From positions 372,001 through 436,000 of the forward strand of contig NZ_VRYN01000002.1 in NCBI RefSeq assembly GCF_008124605.1: 64,000 nucleotides of DNA, in the 5' to 3' direction. The position numbers and the translations under genes are program-made. The notes under the pieces were generated by a model. It searched no databases. It was not told the origin of the DNA and saw only the letters and a list, made by a program, of their open reading frames with translations. The stretch comes from Halobacterium salinarum DSM 3754 (GTDB lineage Archaea > Halobacteriota > Halobacteria > Halobacteriales > Halobacteriaceae). Positions within the stretch are counted from its first letter, which is position 1. Every line of letters starts with the position of its first letter. Of this stretch, positions 34,165-43,261 are shown in pieces.

Positions 34165-34632
34165 TCAGGCGTCCTCGGAGGGGCCACCGGTGTGGTCGGT
34201 GAGGGTGTTCCGGACGCCGGACAGATCAACGGCCACCCAGGCTTCGGCGTCGTACGTGACGTCGACGAGCCTGCAGGCGTGCTCGCTGCCCGGGTCGGCG
34301 TCGGCGGCCGCCGCGGTGAGGCGCTGGCGGACGGCGTCGGCGCGGGCGGCTGCGGGGACCGTGCGGCGCTCGGTGTCCGCCAAGATGTGTGGCAGGTCCT
34401 CGGCTCCCGCAGGCGGCTCCGGAAACGCTGTCGGCCCGGGGACCAGCACTGTCGTTCCGTCGTGGGCGACCGCGAGCAGTTCGTAGGCGTCCTGTGCCGC
34501 GTCGATGGCGTCGTCCGGGTGTTCGGTTCCGTCGCCGTGCCGGCCCGCGTGCTCGCGGACCGCAGTGCTGAGTTCGGCCCGCGTGAGGCCGCCGAACAAC
34601 GCCACGATGCCGGCCAGTGCGTCACCGTCCAT
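34165..34632 (-). CDS. Conserved haloarchaeal hypothetical protein (DUF7109-like, 155 aa)
   Basis: The protein starts DGDALAGIVALFGGLTRAEL, then a middle region (YELLAVAHDGTTVLVPGPTAFPEPPAGAEDLPHIL) and the end (DVTYDAEAWVAVDLSGVRNTLTDHTGG). The first half looks like a degenerate winged helix. I believe this is the family DUF7109 but cannot verify. It lies 27 nt after the glucosylglycerate-type synthase stop on the same strand, so it may be in the same transcript. Confidence 0.65.
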   Translation of the reverse strand: MDGDALAGIVALFGGLTRAELSTAVREHAGRHGDGTEHPDDAIDAAQDAYELLAVAHDGTTVLVPGPTAFPEPPAGAEDLPHILADTERRTVPAAARADAVRQRLTAAAADADPGSEHACRLVDVTYDAEAWVAVDLSGVRNTLTDHTGGPSEDA

Positions 34633-34659
34633 GTGTCACGGTGGCTGCCCGAAGACGGG

Positions 34660-35754
34660 TCACTCTTCGGTGTCGGCGGCGTCGGCGCGCGCCGCCGCCG
34701 CCACGTCGCCGGGGGTGAGCGAGACCGTCGACCACGCGGGCAGTCGGGTGTCAGCGCCGGGCGGCTGCACCGCCTGTGCGTACGTCGTGATCTGGTCGCG
34801 CTCGCGCTCGGCGTCGTAGCTGAGATCGTTGAACGCGGCGTCGGCGCTGTAGGCGTCCACGAGGCGGGTGGCGTGCTCGCGGTAGCGCTCCCGGACGGTG
34901 TCGTAGGCGATGTCGACGCCGGTGTCCGCGACGGCGCGCAGCAGCGCCGCGCCAACCCCCCGGCTCATCTCCGAGAGCCCCGTCGGGCCGGAGACCGCGC
35001 GGTGGTCGTGCTCGTACCGCCCCAGGTCGACCTGTGCGACGCCGGCCGCGCCCGCCAGCCGGAACGCCTCGCCGAGGGTGCCGACCTCCAGGCCCCACTC
35101 GCGTTGCACCCGCAGTCCGCGCGCAGCCTCGCTGGTGAGCCCACACTCGCCGGCCAGCGCGTACCGGAACGACCCGAGGAAATCGAGCACGTCGTGGTCG
35201 TGGGTGTCCTCAAGCGCCGCCACCAGCGGCGTGTAGAACAGCCGGAACAGCCGCCCGTAGAGCCGGTCGTTCTCCACGCGAGCGTAGTAGCCCTTCGAGA
35301 AGTCGAAGCCGTCGGCGAGCGGGAACAGCAGCTTGTTGACGTCCCGGGCCTCGTAGGTGTCCGTGTCCGCGTCGTGGAGCACGACGAAGTCGTGGCGGGC
35401 CGCGACGCCCAGCGCCAGCCAGACGTCACGCCCCTTGCCTCGGGGGCCGTCGAGGCCGGCGTCGGCGAGCAGTCCCTCGACCCGGGGGCCGTCGCACCAG
35501 AGCAGGGTGAGATCGAGGTCGAAGCCGGCCAGCCACTCCCGGAACGCCGGCACGCGCTCTGCGGGCGCGCGCAACGGCACGACGACCGCTGCGGGGTCGA
35601 CGCGCTCAAGCTCCGAGAAGACGCGCTCGGTCGCGAGGCTGGCGTACTCGCGGTCGGTCATCGGGACGACGACCGCGGCACGGCCTGCCGGGGCGGGCGG
35701 GTCGGCGTCGCCGTAGTCGTGGAGCGTCGCCACGCGCTCCTGGGTGTAGTCCAT
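34660..35754 (-). CDS. GpgS/MpgS-like glycosyltransferase (GT81-like)
   Basis: The 364-residue protein resembles glucosyl-3-phosphoglycerate synthases: the nucleotide-sugar region VVVPLRAPAERVP, GPRGKGRDVWLALGVAA, the catalytic DADTDTYEARDVNKLLFPL with its D-x-D, FSKGYYARVENDRLYGRLFRLFYTPLVAAL, FRYALAGECGLTSEAARGLRVQREWGLEVGTL. Such enzymes make the phosphorylated precursor of glucosylglycerate or mannosylglycerate, osmolytes of halophiles. No matching phosphatase (GpgP) gene is adjacent. The box GCTAATTCC lies 30 nt upstream of the ATG. Confidence 0.82.
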   Translation of the reverse strand: MDYTQERVATLHDYGDADPPAPAGRAAVVVPMTDREYASLATERVFSELERVDPAAVVVPLRAPAERVPAFREWLAGFDLDLTLLWCDGPRVEGLLADAGLDGPRGKGRDVWLALGVAARHDFVVLHDADTDTYEARDVNKLLFPLADGFDFSKGYYARVENDRLYGRLFRLFYTPLVAALEDTHDHDVLDFLGSFRYALAGECGLTSEAARGLRVQREWGLEVGTLGEAFRLAGAAGVAQVDLGRYEHDHRAVSGPTGLSEMSRGVGAALLRAVADTGVDIAYDTVRERYREHATRLVDAYSADAAFNDLSYDAERERDQITTYAQAVQPPGADTRLPAWSTVSLTPGDVAAAARADAADTEE

Positions 35755-35781
35755 ACGTCGACGGCAGTGGCGGCAGGGGAA

Positions 35782-36984
35782 TTAGCTTGCGCCCTGCGGC
35801 AAGCGCCCCGCCCACTGCAGTGCCACGAGGCAGACCGCGAGTACGCCCAGGCCGGCGGCGCCGGTGCGGAAAATGGTGTCGTAGGCGAACCCGGTCCCGC
35901 GAAGCGTGCCCACGACGACGCTGCCGAGCGCCTGCACGAGCATCATCGACGCGCTGTAGCCGGCGTACGCCGACCCGCGGTCGCTGTCGGGGAGGCTGTC
36001 CAGCAGGAAGGTGTCGATGGCGGGAAAGAGGCTGTGGATGGCGTACCCCAGGCAGAGCGAGACGGCGGCGACAGCGAGCGTGGCGTTGACGACCGTGATC
36101 GCGAACAGCGTGACGACGAACGACCCGAGGATGGCGAGCATCAGCGGGACGTGGCGGAACCGGTCGGCGAGCCGGCCCGTGTACCAGAACGCCGGCACGC
36201 CAGCGGCGAACACGACCGTCAGGAGGAGGTTGGCGGTGCGCTTGGTGACGCCTTTCGTCTCGATGAGGTATTTCGGGTAGAAGTTGAAAAAGCCGTTCCA
36301 GACGAGGCCGGTAATGCCGACGGTGACGACGCCGAGCGCGACGATACGGTACTGGCGGCGGACGGACCCGAGGAGGTCGCGGTCGGCTCCAGCGGCGTCG
36401 GGCAGATCGGCGCGCTCGGCGGTGACGTACAACACGACCGTGACGACGGCGGCGGCCGCCGACAGCAGGTAGAACGGCGCACGCCACGTGTAGCGGACGA
36501 GCAGCACGCGGACGACCAGCAGCGGCGCGACCGCGGCCGCGAGCTGCGAGGCCGTGCCGTGGATGCCGATGACGCGACCGACGCGATCGGGGAACAGCTC
36601 ACTCACGAGGGGGCTCGCGGCGACGAAGTAGACGCCCGAGGCCAGCCCGACGAACAGCGCGCCGACCATCACCAGCTCGATCGTCGGCGCAAGCGTCATC
36701 CCCCCCGAGGCGACGGTGAGCAGGCCGCCAGTCCCGAGGACGACCCGATGGCGGGCGACTCGCGTGAGGAGGTAGCCGGCCGGGAGCCGGGGGAGCGCGC
36801 TGCCCAGCCACGCCAGCGTCGCCACCAGCCCGACTGCGGCGTTGCTCGTCCCGACGAAGAACTCCTGGAGCGGCACCACGAGGGGCGCGAACACGACCCG
36901 GCCGAAGTTCACGAGGAAGACGAGCGCGCACAGCGAGCCGAACAGGGGGAGCCGGCGCGCGCCGCTGTCGCTGGATGGGGCCAC
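35782..36984 (-). CDS. MFS transporter
   Basis: The 400-residue protein has about 12 membrane helices, the inter-helix motif RLPAGYLLTRVARHRVVLG between helices 2 and 3 (usually GxLaDrxGrr) and FWYTGRLADRFRHVPLM in the second half. The start is GTG at 36984. Major facilitator proteins exchange small molecules with ions across the membrane; the substrate is unknown. It ends 27 nt upstream of the GpgS-like gene on the same strand, so an osmolyte export or uptake role is conceivable but not shown. Confidence 0.85.
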   Translation of the reverse strand: MAPSSDSGARRLPLFGSLCALVFLVNFGRVVFAPLVVPLQEFFVGTSNAAVGLVATLAWLGSALPRLPAGYLLTRVARHRVVLGTGGLLTVASGGMTLAPTIELVMVGALFVGLASGVYFVAASPLVSELFPDRVGRVIGIHGTASQLAAAVAPLLVVRVLLVRYTWRAPFYLLSAAAAVVTVVLYVTAERADLPDAAGADRDLLGSVRRQYRIVALGVVTVGITGLVWNGFFNFYPKYLIETKGVTKRTANLLLTVVFAAGVPAFWYTGRLADRFRHVPLMLAILGSFVVTLFAITVVNATLAVAAVSLCLGYAIHSLFPAIDTFLLDSLPDSDRGSAYAGYSASMMLVQALGSVVVGTLRGTGFAYDTIFRTGAAGLGVLAVCLVALQWAGRLPQGAS

Positions 36985-37043
36985 ACGGCGGCTTCTCGGC
37001 GGGCAGCAACAACCCTTCGGGTTCCGGCGACCGACGCGCGCCG

Positions 37044-38132
37044 CTACTCGAAGATGGCGTCGAAGGCGTTCGCGCCCAGCGGCTCGAACGTGCCGGCGTC
37101 GGCGTTCTCCGTGACGTGGTCGGCGTCGGTGGTGCCGGCCAGCGCGCTGGTCACGCCGGGCGCGCTGCGCGCGAAGTTCACCCCGCGCTGGGCGGGCGTC
37201 TCCCCCGCCAGTTGGGTGTCGACCGCCGAGGGGATGCCGGACACCACCTCGCCCTGCCCCAGGCTCGCCGACGTGAACACGTTCAGGCCGGCCTCGTGGG
37301 CGTACCAGAGCACGCTCTGGGGGCCGTCGGGGCCCTCCTGGGCGGCGACGGTGAACGCGTCGGCCATGTAGACGTTGAACGGCACCTGGATGGCGCGCAG
37401 GTGGGTGGCCGTGTTCCCGACGGTCTTCGCGGCGGCGCGCGCCCGCGAGATGATCTCGCCGAGGTCCAGGTAGTGGTCGTGATCGGCGGGCACCCGGAAC
37501 GCCTCCCAGGTCGCCACCCCGTAGTGGGTGATGTCGCCGGCCGCCACGCGCTGTTCGAGGCGCTCGAAGGTGGCTTCCAGGTGGTCGTAGACCGCCGACG
37601 CGGGGCGCTCGTCGAGTTGGGTTTCGGGGTTGTGGACGTAGTAGAGGTCGATGGTGTCCACGCCGAGGTTCGACAGCGACCGGTCGACCATGGCGTCGAT
37701 GTACCCGGGCGCGATGCTGTGGCTGCCGGCCGCGAGGTCGTCGCCGTCGACGACGCCGCGATCGACGAACTCACGGCGAACGTACTCGCCGGGGGCGTCG
37801 GGCTGCGCGCCGTCGAACGGCACGAACCCGCCCTTGGTCGCGAGGAACACGGCGTCGCGGGGGATCTCGCTGTCCCGGATCGCGCGCCCGACGACGCGCT
37901 CGCTGCGCTGGTGGCGGTAGTTCACGGCCGTGTCGATGACGTTCACGCCGGCCGTGAGACCGGCGCGCACCGTCTCGTAGAGCGCGTCGTCGACGGCGGC
38001 CGTCGGCGCGCCGAGGTACGTGCCGAGGCCGACGCTGGAGACCGCACAGTCGCCCACGCGCCGGAAGTAGGTGCGGGCGGTCGCGTCGCCGAATCGCTGC
38101 TTGTACTGGAAGGTCGCGTCGGCGGTGGCCAT
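37044..38132 (-). CDS. Aldo/keto reductase
   Basis: The 362-residue TIM-barrel protein has VSSVGLGTYLGAPTAAVDDAL, NVIDTAVNYRHQRSERVVGRAI with the catalytic Asp and Tyr, AVFLATKGGFVPF with the catalytic Lys, VDTIDLYYVHNPETQLDE with the His position, and the NADPH-binding end (PGVTSALAGTTDADHV). It reduces carbonyl compounds with NADPH. The family is broad and no substrate is apparent. The start at 38132 is taken from the domain start; a shadow frame continues upstream over the epimerase gene. Confidence 0.88.
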   Translation of the reverse strand: MATADATFQYKQRFGDATARTYFRRVGDCAVSSVGLGTYLGAPTAAVDDALYETVRAGLTAGVNVIDTAVNYRHQRSERVVGRAIRDSEIPRDAVFLATKGGFVPFDGAQPDAPGEYVRREFVDRGVVDGDDLAAGSHSIAPGYIDAMVDRSLSNLGVDTIDLYYVHNPETQLDERPASAVYDHLEATFERLEQRVAAGDITHYGVATWEAFRVPADHDHYLDLGEIISRARAAAKTVGNTATHLRAIQVPFNVYMADAFTVAAQEGPDGPQSVLWYAHEAGLNVFTSASLGQGEVVSGIPSAVDTQLAGETPAQRGVNFARSAPGVTSALAGTTDADHVTENADAGTFEPLGANAFDAIFE

Positions 38133-38152
38133 GCCGGCAGTTCGGCCGGGCG

Positions 38153-39046
38153 TTACTTGTACTCGCCGCGTTCGTGCGCCCGGATGGCGGCCTGATACCC
38201 CGACCGGAACGTCGGATGCGCGAACGAATACCCCAACTCGGTGAGGCGGGCGTTCGAGCAGCGCTTGCTCGTGCGCAGTCGGCGCTCGGCGGGCGTCGAG
38301 AGGTCGCCGGCGGCGATGCGCTCGGCGACGGTCTGCTTGGCGGGCTGCGGGACGCCCGCCTCGTCGGCGAGCCAGTCGGCGAACGCCCACTTCGAGACGG
38401 GGTCGTCGTCGACCGCCAACAGCACGTCCGCGTCGGCGTCGGTGAGCGCGAACGCCACCACGCCGGCGGCGTCGTCCCGGTGAATCATGTTCAGGTAGCC
38501 CTCCGTCACCGGGCCGTCGAGGTACCGGGTCAGCCGATACCGGTCCGGGCCGTAGAGGCCGGCGAACCGCACCACCGTGGGGTCCAGGCCGTGCTCGGAG
38601 GCGTCGGTGAGCGCGACGCGCTCGGCGTCCACCAGCGCCGCGGTCTTCTCGGTGGTCGGATCGAGGGGTGTTTCCTCGTCCACCCAGTCGCCGTCGTGGT
38701 CGCCGTAGACGCCCGTGCTGGACGTGTAAACGAGCTGCTCCGGAGGGTCGTCGCGGCCGCCGAACTGCTCGACGACGGTCCGCAGGCCGTCGACGTACAC
38801 CTCGCGGGCGGCGTCGGCCCCCCGGCCGCCGGACGACGCCGCGAACACCACCGCGTCGGCGTCCGGGACCGCGGCCAGCGACGCGGCATCGGTGACGTCG
38901 GCGCGCACCGCGGTCGCGCCGGTCTCCCGGACCGCGTCGAGGCTGTCCGGGGAGCGACACACGCCGACAACGTCGTGGCCGGCGGCGAGCAGACGGCGCG
39001 CGAGCGCGCACCCGACGTAGCCACAGCCCAGGATTGCGACCCGCAT
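38153..39046 (-). CDS. NAD-dependent epimerase/dehydratase (SDR) family protein
   Basis: The 297-residue protein has the NAD-binding motif VAILGCGYVGCALARRLLAAGHDVVGV, VVFAASSGGRGADAA, LVYTSSTGVYGDHDGDWVDEETPLDP with the catalytic Ser, but the usual YxxxK is not obvious (VDAERVALTDASEHGL), and VVRFAGLYGPDRY and MIHRDDAAGVVAFAL. It resembles the YeeZ/SDR-a8-like branch of atypical SDRs. The start overlaps the stop of the DUF5791 gene by 1 nt (TGATG), giving coupled translation. Confidence 0.8.
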   Translation of the reverse strand: MRVAILGCGYVGCALARRLLAAGHDVVGVCRSPDSLDAVRETGATAVRADVTDAASLAAVPDADAVVFAASSGGRGADAAREVYVDGLRTVVEQFGGRDDPPEQLVYTSSTGVYGDHDGDWVDEETPLDPTTEKTAALVDAERVALTDASEHGLDPTVVRFAGLYGPDRYRLTRYLDGPVTEGYLNMIHRDDAAGVVAFALTDADADVLLAVDDDPVSKWAFADWLADEAGVPQPAKQTVAERIAAGDLSTPAERRLRTSKRCSNARLTELGYSFAHPTFRSGYQAAIRAHERGEYK

Positions 39047-39477
39047 CAGTAGGGGTTCTGGGCGGCGACGTAGCGGTGGATGCGCGCGTACTCCGCGAGG
39101 GTCATGGGCTGGCGGCCCTCCAGTTTCTGCTGGAGGGGTTTGGCGTCGTGGTCGCCGTCGAGGCCGCGCGCCAGCGCGTCCACGTCGAGCACGGCGGAAC
39201 TCATCTGCAACATCACGTGGTCCTGGAGTTCGGCCTGGAGGGTGTCCGCGGGCGGGTAGTCGTCGCTGGCGGCCAGGATGTCGGCCGCCTCGGTGACCGT
39301 CAGCGTGGGCGAATCGCCGGCTGCGAGCGCGGCGACCGTGTCGGCGTCGATGTCGGCGTGGGCGGCGACGGCGTCCGAGCCGACGGTCTCGATGACGTCG
39401 GCGAGCGTTGCCTCGTACTGCGCCCGGACCGCGTCGGCGGTCGTCTCCGCGGGCGTCTGGATCTCGTCGGTGAACAC
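39046..39477 (-). CDS. DUF5791-like haloarchaeal protein (143 aa)
   Basis: With the GTG start at 39477 the protein is (M)FTDEIQTPAETTADAVRAQ..., with helical core VETVGSDAVAAHADID, AALAAGDSPTLTVTEAADILA, DHVMLQMSSAVLDVDALARGL, RQPMTLAEYARIHRYVAAQNPY. The pattern matches haloarchaeal DUF5791; function unknown, possibly a helix-turn-helix-like fold. The GTG is preferred to an ATG 72 nt upstream because the extra residues have no similarity and a TTGA box lies about 30 nt before the GTG. It is coupled to the epimerase gene downstream. Confidence 0.72.
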   Translation of the reverse strand: MFTDEIQTPAETTADAVRAQYEATLADVIETVGSDAVAAHADIDADTVAALAAGDSPTLTVTEAADILAASDDYPPADTLQAELQDHVMLQMSSAVLDVDALARGLDGDHDAKPLQQKLEGRQPMTLAEYARIHRYVAAQNPY

Positions 39478-39598
39478 GCACGCCGGTACGACCCCGAGGG
39501 TCAAGGACACTGCGCTCCCGGTGTCTGGTCGTGTGTTGCGGCCACACATGTCACCTGCGGGCACAACGTTGATACGGATGCCGTGAATCCCGTGACAT

Positions 39599-40672
39599 AT
39601 GAAGGCCGCCCTCATCGGCGTCGGTCAAGCCGGCGGTAAGGTGACCGAAGCCCTCCTCGCCGAGGACCAGCGCGCGGAGTACGGTGCCGTTCGCGGAACG
39701 CTCGCCGTCAACACCGCGAAGACGGATCTGGAAGGGCTGGACATCGACACGATGCTGATCGGTCAGGAGCGCGTCAAAGGACACGGCGTCGGCGCCGACA
39801 ACGAACTCGGCGCGGAGGTGATGACCAACGACGTCCGGGAGGTCATGGGCGGGCTGGACGGGGTCGTTGACCCACACACCGAAGCGATCTTCGTGATCGC
39901 GGGGCTTGGCGGCGGCACCGGATCGGGGGGCGCGCCGGTGTTGGTGAAAGAACTCCAGCGCGTCTACGAGATCCCCGTCTACGCGCTGGGGATCCTGCCC
40001 GGCCGTGACGAGGGCGGCATCTATCAGGCGAACGCCGGCCGGTCGCTGAAGACGCTCGTCAGGGAGGCCGACTCCACGCTGCTCGTGGACAACGACGCGT
40101 GGCGGTCGACCGGGGACAGCGTCACCGAGGCGTTCGACGAGATCAACAGCCGGATCGCCAGACGCGTGGGCATCCTGCTGGCGGCCGGGGAGAACATCGA
40201 GGGCGTCGGCGAGAGCGTCGTGGACTCCAGTGAGGTGATCAACACGCTGCAGTCCGGGGAGATGTCCGCGATCGGGTTCGCGTCCGCCGAGGCGGCCGCC
40301 GACGCCGGGGAGAACATCAACACCATCACCTCGACGGCGCGCAAGGCCTTGCTGTCGGGAATGAGCGTGCCACAGACCACGGAGGCCGGCGCGGCGCTGG
40401 TGGTCGCCGCGGGGGAAAGCGAGCGCGTCTCCCGGAAGGGCGTCGAGAAGGCGCGGACGTGGGTCGAAGACGAGACCCGCAGCATGCAAGTGCGGGGCGG
40501 CGACTTCCCCTTGGACTCGGATAAGATCGCGGTGCTGGTGTTGCTCGCGGGGATCTCCCGGAGCCAGCGCCTCCAGGAGTTCATGGACCGGGCCAAGGAG
40601 GCAAGCAAGGAGGTCGAGGCCGAACAGGAGACGGAGAACTTCCAGGCGGACGAGCTCGACGACCTGATCTGA
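39599..40672 (+). CDS. cetZ: CetZ tubulin-like cytoskeletal GTPase
   Basis: CetZ proteins polymerise with GTP and control cell shape in haloarchaea, distinct from FtsZ1 and FtsZ2 in division. The 357-residue protein has KAALIGVGQAGGKVTEALL, the tubulin signature GGGTGSG (residues 104-110), GILPGRDEGGIYQANAGRSL, VDNDAWRS and a C-terminal acidic helix rather than the FtsZ conserved tail. It lacks the N-terminal extension of FtsZ1/2. It is divergent from the DUF5791 gene; a GTTGATACGG box lies about 30 nt upstream of the ATG. Confidence 0.93.
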   Translation: MKAALIGVGQAGGKVTEALLAEDQRAEYGAVRGTLAVNTAKTDLEGLDIDTMLIGQERVKGHGVGADNELGAEVMTNDVREVMGGLDGVVDPHTEAIFVIAGLGGGTGSGGAPVLVKELQRVYEIPVYALGILPGRDEGGIYQANAGRSLKTLVREADSTLLVDNDAWRSTGDSVTEAFDEINSRIARRVGILLAAGENIEGVGESVVDSSEVINTLQSGEMSAIGFASAEAAADAGENINTITSTARKALLSGMSVPQTTEAGAALVVAAGESERVSRKGVEKARTWVEDETRSMQVRGGDFPLDSDKIAVLVLLAGISRSQRLQEFMDRAKEASKEVEAEQETENFQADELDDLI

Positions 40673-40688
40673 TCGCAGACAGCGACGG

Positions 40689-42047
40689 TCAGTCGTCGGC
40701 AGTCACGAGGGTGTCGCCGTCGAACTCGCGGCTGTCGTACTGGACGTCCATGAGGTCGAGCAGCGTCGGCGCGATGTCGTAGAGGTTCGTCGACGACGGG
40801 ATCGACACGTCGGGGGCGTCGGTGACCAGCGTCGCGTTCTCGAAGGAGTGCATGCCGTTGCGGGGGCCGTGGCGGAACACGTCGCCGGGCGTCGAGAACC
40901 CGGCTTTGAGGTCGAAGCCGTGGTTCGGGATGGCGACCAGGTCCGGCGCGATGGCGTCGTGGTCGCCGTCGAAGACGGCGTCGCCCTCGACGACACGATC
41001 GACGACCTGCCGGCCGTCCGGCGATTCGAGCGCGGTCAGCGCGTCGCTGACTTCCGCAAGCACCGCGTCGGCGTCGTCGGCGGCGACGCTCCCGCGGGGT
41101 TCGCGGCCCTCGCGGTTGAGGTAGAACCGCCCGGGGATGAACGAGTACACCTGCGTGTCGTCGCTGATGTCGCCGAGCCCCTCCGGATCGGGGCTGTCGA
41201 AGGACAGCCAGCCCTGGTCGGCGAGCCACGAGTTCAAGTGGACTTCGTAGTCCTCGCTGGTGAACCCGTGATCGGAGGCGACCACGAGGGTCACGTCGTC
41301 GGCGATCGCCGCCCGGATCTCGCCGATGTAGCGGTCCACTTTCTCGTAGAACTCGAAGAACGCCGCCTCGTTGTCGCCGTGTTCCTCGTAGTCCTTGAAC
41401 AGGAAGTGGTTGACGCGGTCCGTGGACATGAACACGCCGAAAAAGAGGTCCCAGTCGTCGGCGTCGATGTACTCCAGGAACGCCTCCTGGCGGGCGTCGA
41501 TGGTCTCATGGGCGTCCTCGATGAACGCGGCTTTGTCGTCGTCGTGGCCGAGTTTCGCGTTCACGTCGATGCGGTAGTCGGTGGCTTCGAGGGCGTCCGC
41601 GAACTCGGGGGGGTGGGCGGCCTTCTCGATGTCCGGGGAGAGGAACCCCGAGCTCATGCGCTGGACGTTGCGCTGGGGCGGGAACGTCACCGGGACGTTC
41701 ATCACGGTGGCGTCGCGGCCGGCGTCGGTGACGCGATCCCAGACGCGGGTCGCCTGCACGTCCTGTCCCATGGGGACGTACGTCTCGTAGCTCCCGGTTT
41801 CGCGGTCTTGGAAGCCGTAGACGCCGGTTTCGCCGGGGTTGACGCCGGTCGTCAGCGAGGGCCAGCAGGCGCTGGACTCCGGGGGAACGATGCTCTCGAT
41901 AGCGCCGCCCGACCCCGCGGCCATCGCGTCGTGGAGGTTCGGGAACGTATCGGGATGATCGCGGATGAGGCTGAACGGCACGCCGTCGATACCAACGAAC
42001 GCAACCCGGCCAGCGTCGCTTCCGCGAAGTCGGTCGAACAGACCCAT
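40689..42047 (-). CDS. Alkaline-phosphatase-superfamily phosphodiesterase / nucleotide pyrophosphatase-like
   Basis: The 452-residue protein has RVAFVGIDGVPFSLIRDHPDTFPNL, VPPESSACWPSLTTGVNPGETGVYGFQDR with the likely nucleophile Ser/Thr, DWDLFFGVFMSTDRVNHFLFKD (metal site D-x-x-x-H), LVVASDHGFTSEDYEVHLNSWLADQGWL and NGMHSFENATLVT with His. These are AP-superfamily metal ligands, typical of type I phosphodiesterases. The substrate is unknown (nucleotide, phospholipid or sugar phosphate). A coding-strand TTTT box 29 nt upstream supports the ATG at 42047. Confidence 0.84.
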   Translation of the reverse strand: MGLFDRLRGSDAGRVAFVGIDGVPFSLIRDHPDTFPNLHDAMAAGSGGAIESIVPPESSACWPSLTTGVNPGETGVYGFQDRETGSYETYVPMGQDVQATRVWDRVTDAGRDATVMNVPVTFPPQRNVQRMSSGFLSPDIEKAAHPPEFADALEATDYRIDVNAKLGHDDDKAAFIEDAHETIDARQEAFLEYIDADDWDLFFGVFMSTDRVNHFLFKDYEEHGDNEAAFFEFYEKVDRYIGEIRAAIADDVTLVVASDHGFTSEDYEVHLNSWLADQGWLSFDSPDPEGLGDISDDTQVYSFIPGRFYLNREGREPRGSVAADDADAVLAEVSDALTALESPDGRQVVDRVVEGDAVFDGDHDAIAPDLVAIPNHGFDLKAGFSTPGDVFRHGPRNGMHSFENATLVTDAPDVSIPSSTNLYDIAPTLLDLMDVQYDSREFDGDTLVTADD

Positions 42048-42102
42048 ACCGAACCGTCTCCGCTCCGCCACTAAAACGTTGGTTTCCAGGGACGAACGGC
42101 GG

Positions 42103-43218
42103 CTACGCGTGTTCGAACGCCGAGAACAACGCTTTCCGGGTGCTGGCGTCGATGAGGTCGTCGAGGGTCGCCCTGCGGTCGGCGCTGACGCGACTGAACA
42201 GGCCGAGTGGGACGCGCGCGGTGGCGGTGTCGGTGTCCCCGCCGAGGCCCTCGGGGTGGTCGAACGCCGACGCCAACACGTCCATGGCGCTCGTGCGCAC
42301 GTCGTCGGCGCGACACGCCGTCACGACGGTGTCCTCGTGGACGCCGAAGGCGGCCGCCGACGACACGCCGTCGAGGCGCAACAGGGTGTCGGCGGCCTCC
42401 TCGAGGGAGCTGACTGCGGGGACGGACCCGACGTTCGTGACCGCGAAGCTGGCGCGGCGTTCGCGGTTCTCGATGGCCGCCCCGATCACGTCGAAGGTCT
42501 CCCCGCTCATGCCGGGGGCGCGCAGCGTGTCGATGGTGCCCTGGTCGACGAACTCTTCGAGGAACGTCGCCGCCCGAAAGTCGTCGGCCGACCGGACGCG
42601 GCGGAACTCCCGGGTGGCGGCTCGGATGCCGTGCTGGAGGGCGGTTGCGACGTCCTGGTCGGGGGTGTGGTTGGCGCGCTCGAAGAACCGGGAGACGATG
42701 GTCGCGGTCGCACCGGCGTCGCTGCCGGTGATGACGAGTGGGTGGTCGACGGCCGCGGGGCGGTGGCGGATCACCGCGACGACCGGCGGCTGGTTGGCGA
42801 ACGACGGAACGGTGCCGCCGCCGCCGACCGCGACGGCGCCGTCGTAGTCGTCGAGTGGGTCGTCGGCGATGCCGAGCGTGAGGTCGAAGAGGTTGCAGAA
42901 GGCTTTGGCGTCGTCGCTCGTGACGTCGCCTTCGGCGAACACGCGTCCCGTGACACCCCATTCTTCGCAGAGGTCACAGAGCCCGGTTGCGGCGGCGAGC
43001 GCGTCGACGCTGGGGTTCTCGGGGACGACGAACGCGACGGATTCGACGGAGGCGATGGCGTCGCGGAGTCGCGCGTAGTCGTCGTTGGTGGTGGTGGCCG
43101 CCCGCCGCCGGCGGATCAGGAGACGGACGACGTATGCGCCGATCCCGCCGACGGCGGCGGCGACGCCGGCGAGCACTGCCAGGGAGCGTGGCGCGAGGAG
43201 GCCCACCTCAGGGAGCAT
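42103..43218 (-). CDS. Membrane-anchored DHH-superfamily protein with degenerate active site
   Basis: The 371-residue protein has one N-terminal membrane helix (about residues 14-36, RSLAVLAGVAAAVGGIGAYVV), then a DHH/RecJ-like core. The HNPDxD motif reads PENPSVDALAAATGL, and the signature DHHP reads RHRP in VIRHRPAAVDHPLVITGSDAGATATIVSRFFE. The C-terminal DHHA1-like part is GVSSAAAFGVHEDTVVTACRADDV. With the metal-binding residues replaced, phosphoesterase activity is unlikely; a nucleotide-sensing or structural role is possible. Box CTTAACG lies about 28 nt upstream of the ATG. Confidence 0.78.
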   Translation of the reverse strand: MLPEVGLLAPRSLAVLAGVAAAVGGIGAYVVRLLIRRRRAATTTNDDYARLRDAIASVESVAFVVPENPSVDALAAATGLCDLCEEWGVTGRVFAEGDVTSDDAKAFCNLFDLTLGIADDPLDDYDGAVAVGGGGTVPSFANQPPVVAVIRHRPAAVDHPLVITGSDAGATATIVSRFFERANHTPDQDVATALQHGIRAATREFRRVRSADDFRAATFLEEFVDQGTIDTLRAPGMSGETFDVIGAAIENRERRASFAVTNVGSVPAVSSLEEAADTLLRLDGVSSAAAFGVHEDTVVTACRADDVRTSAMDVLASAFDHPEGLGGDTDTATARVPLGLFSRVSADRRATLDDLIDASTRKALFSAFEHA

Positions 43219-43261
43219 GTGGGCGAGAGTCACCGCGAACCGTTAAGTAGCTTATCCCGGG

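Noticed and set aside
33994-37371. Open frame of 1125 codons on the plus strand
   Set aside because: It runs antisense through the Nudix, GpgS-like and MFS genes, is rich in Arg, Gly, Ala and Val, and lacks any motif. High GC explains the missing stop codons.
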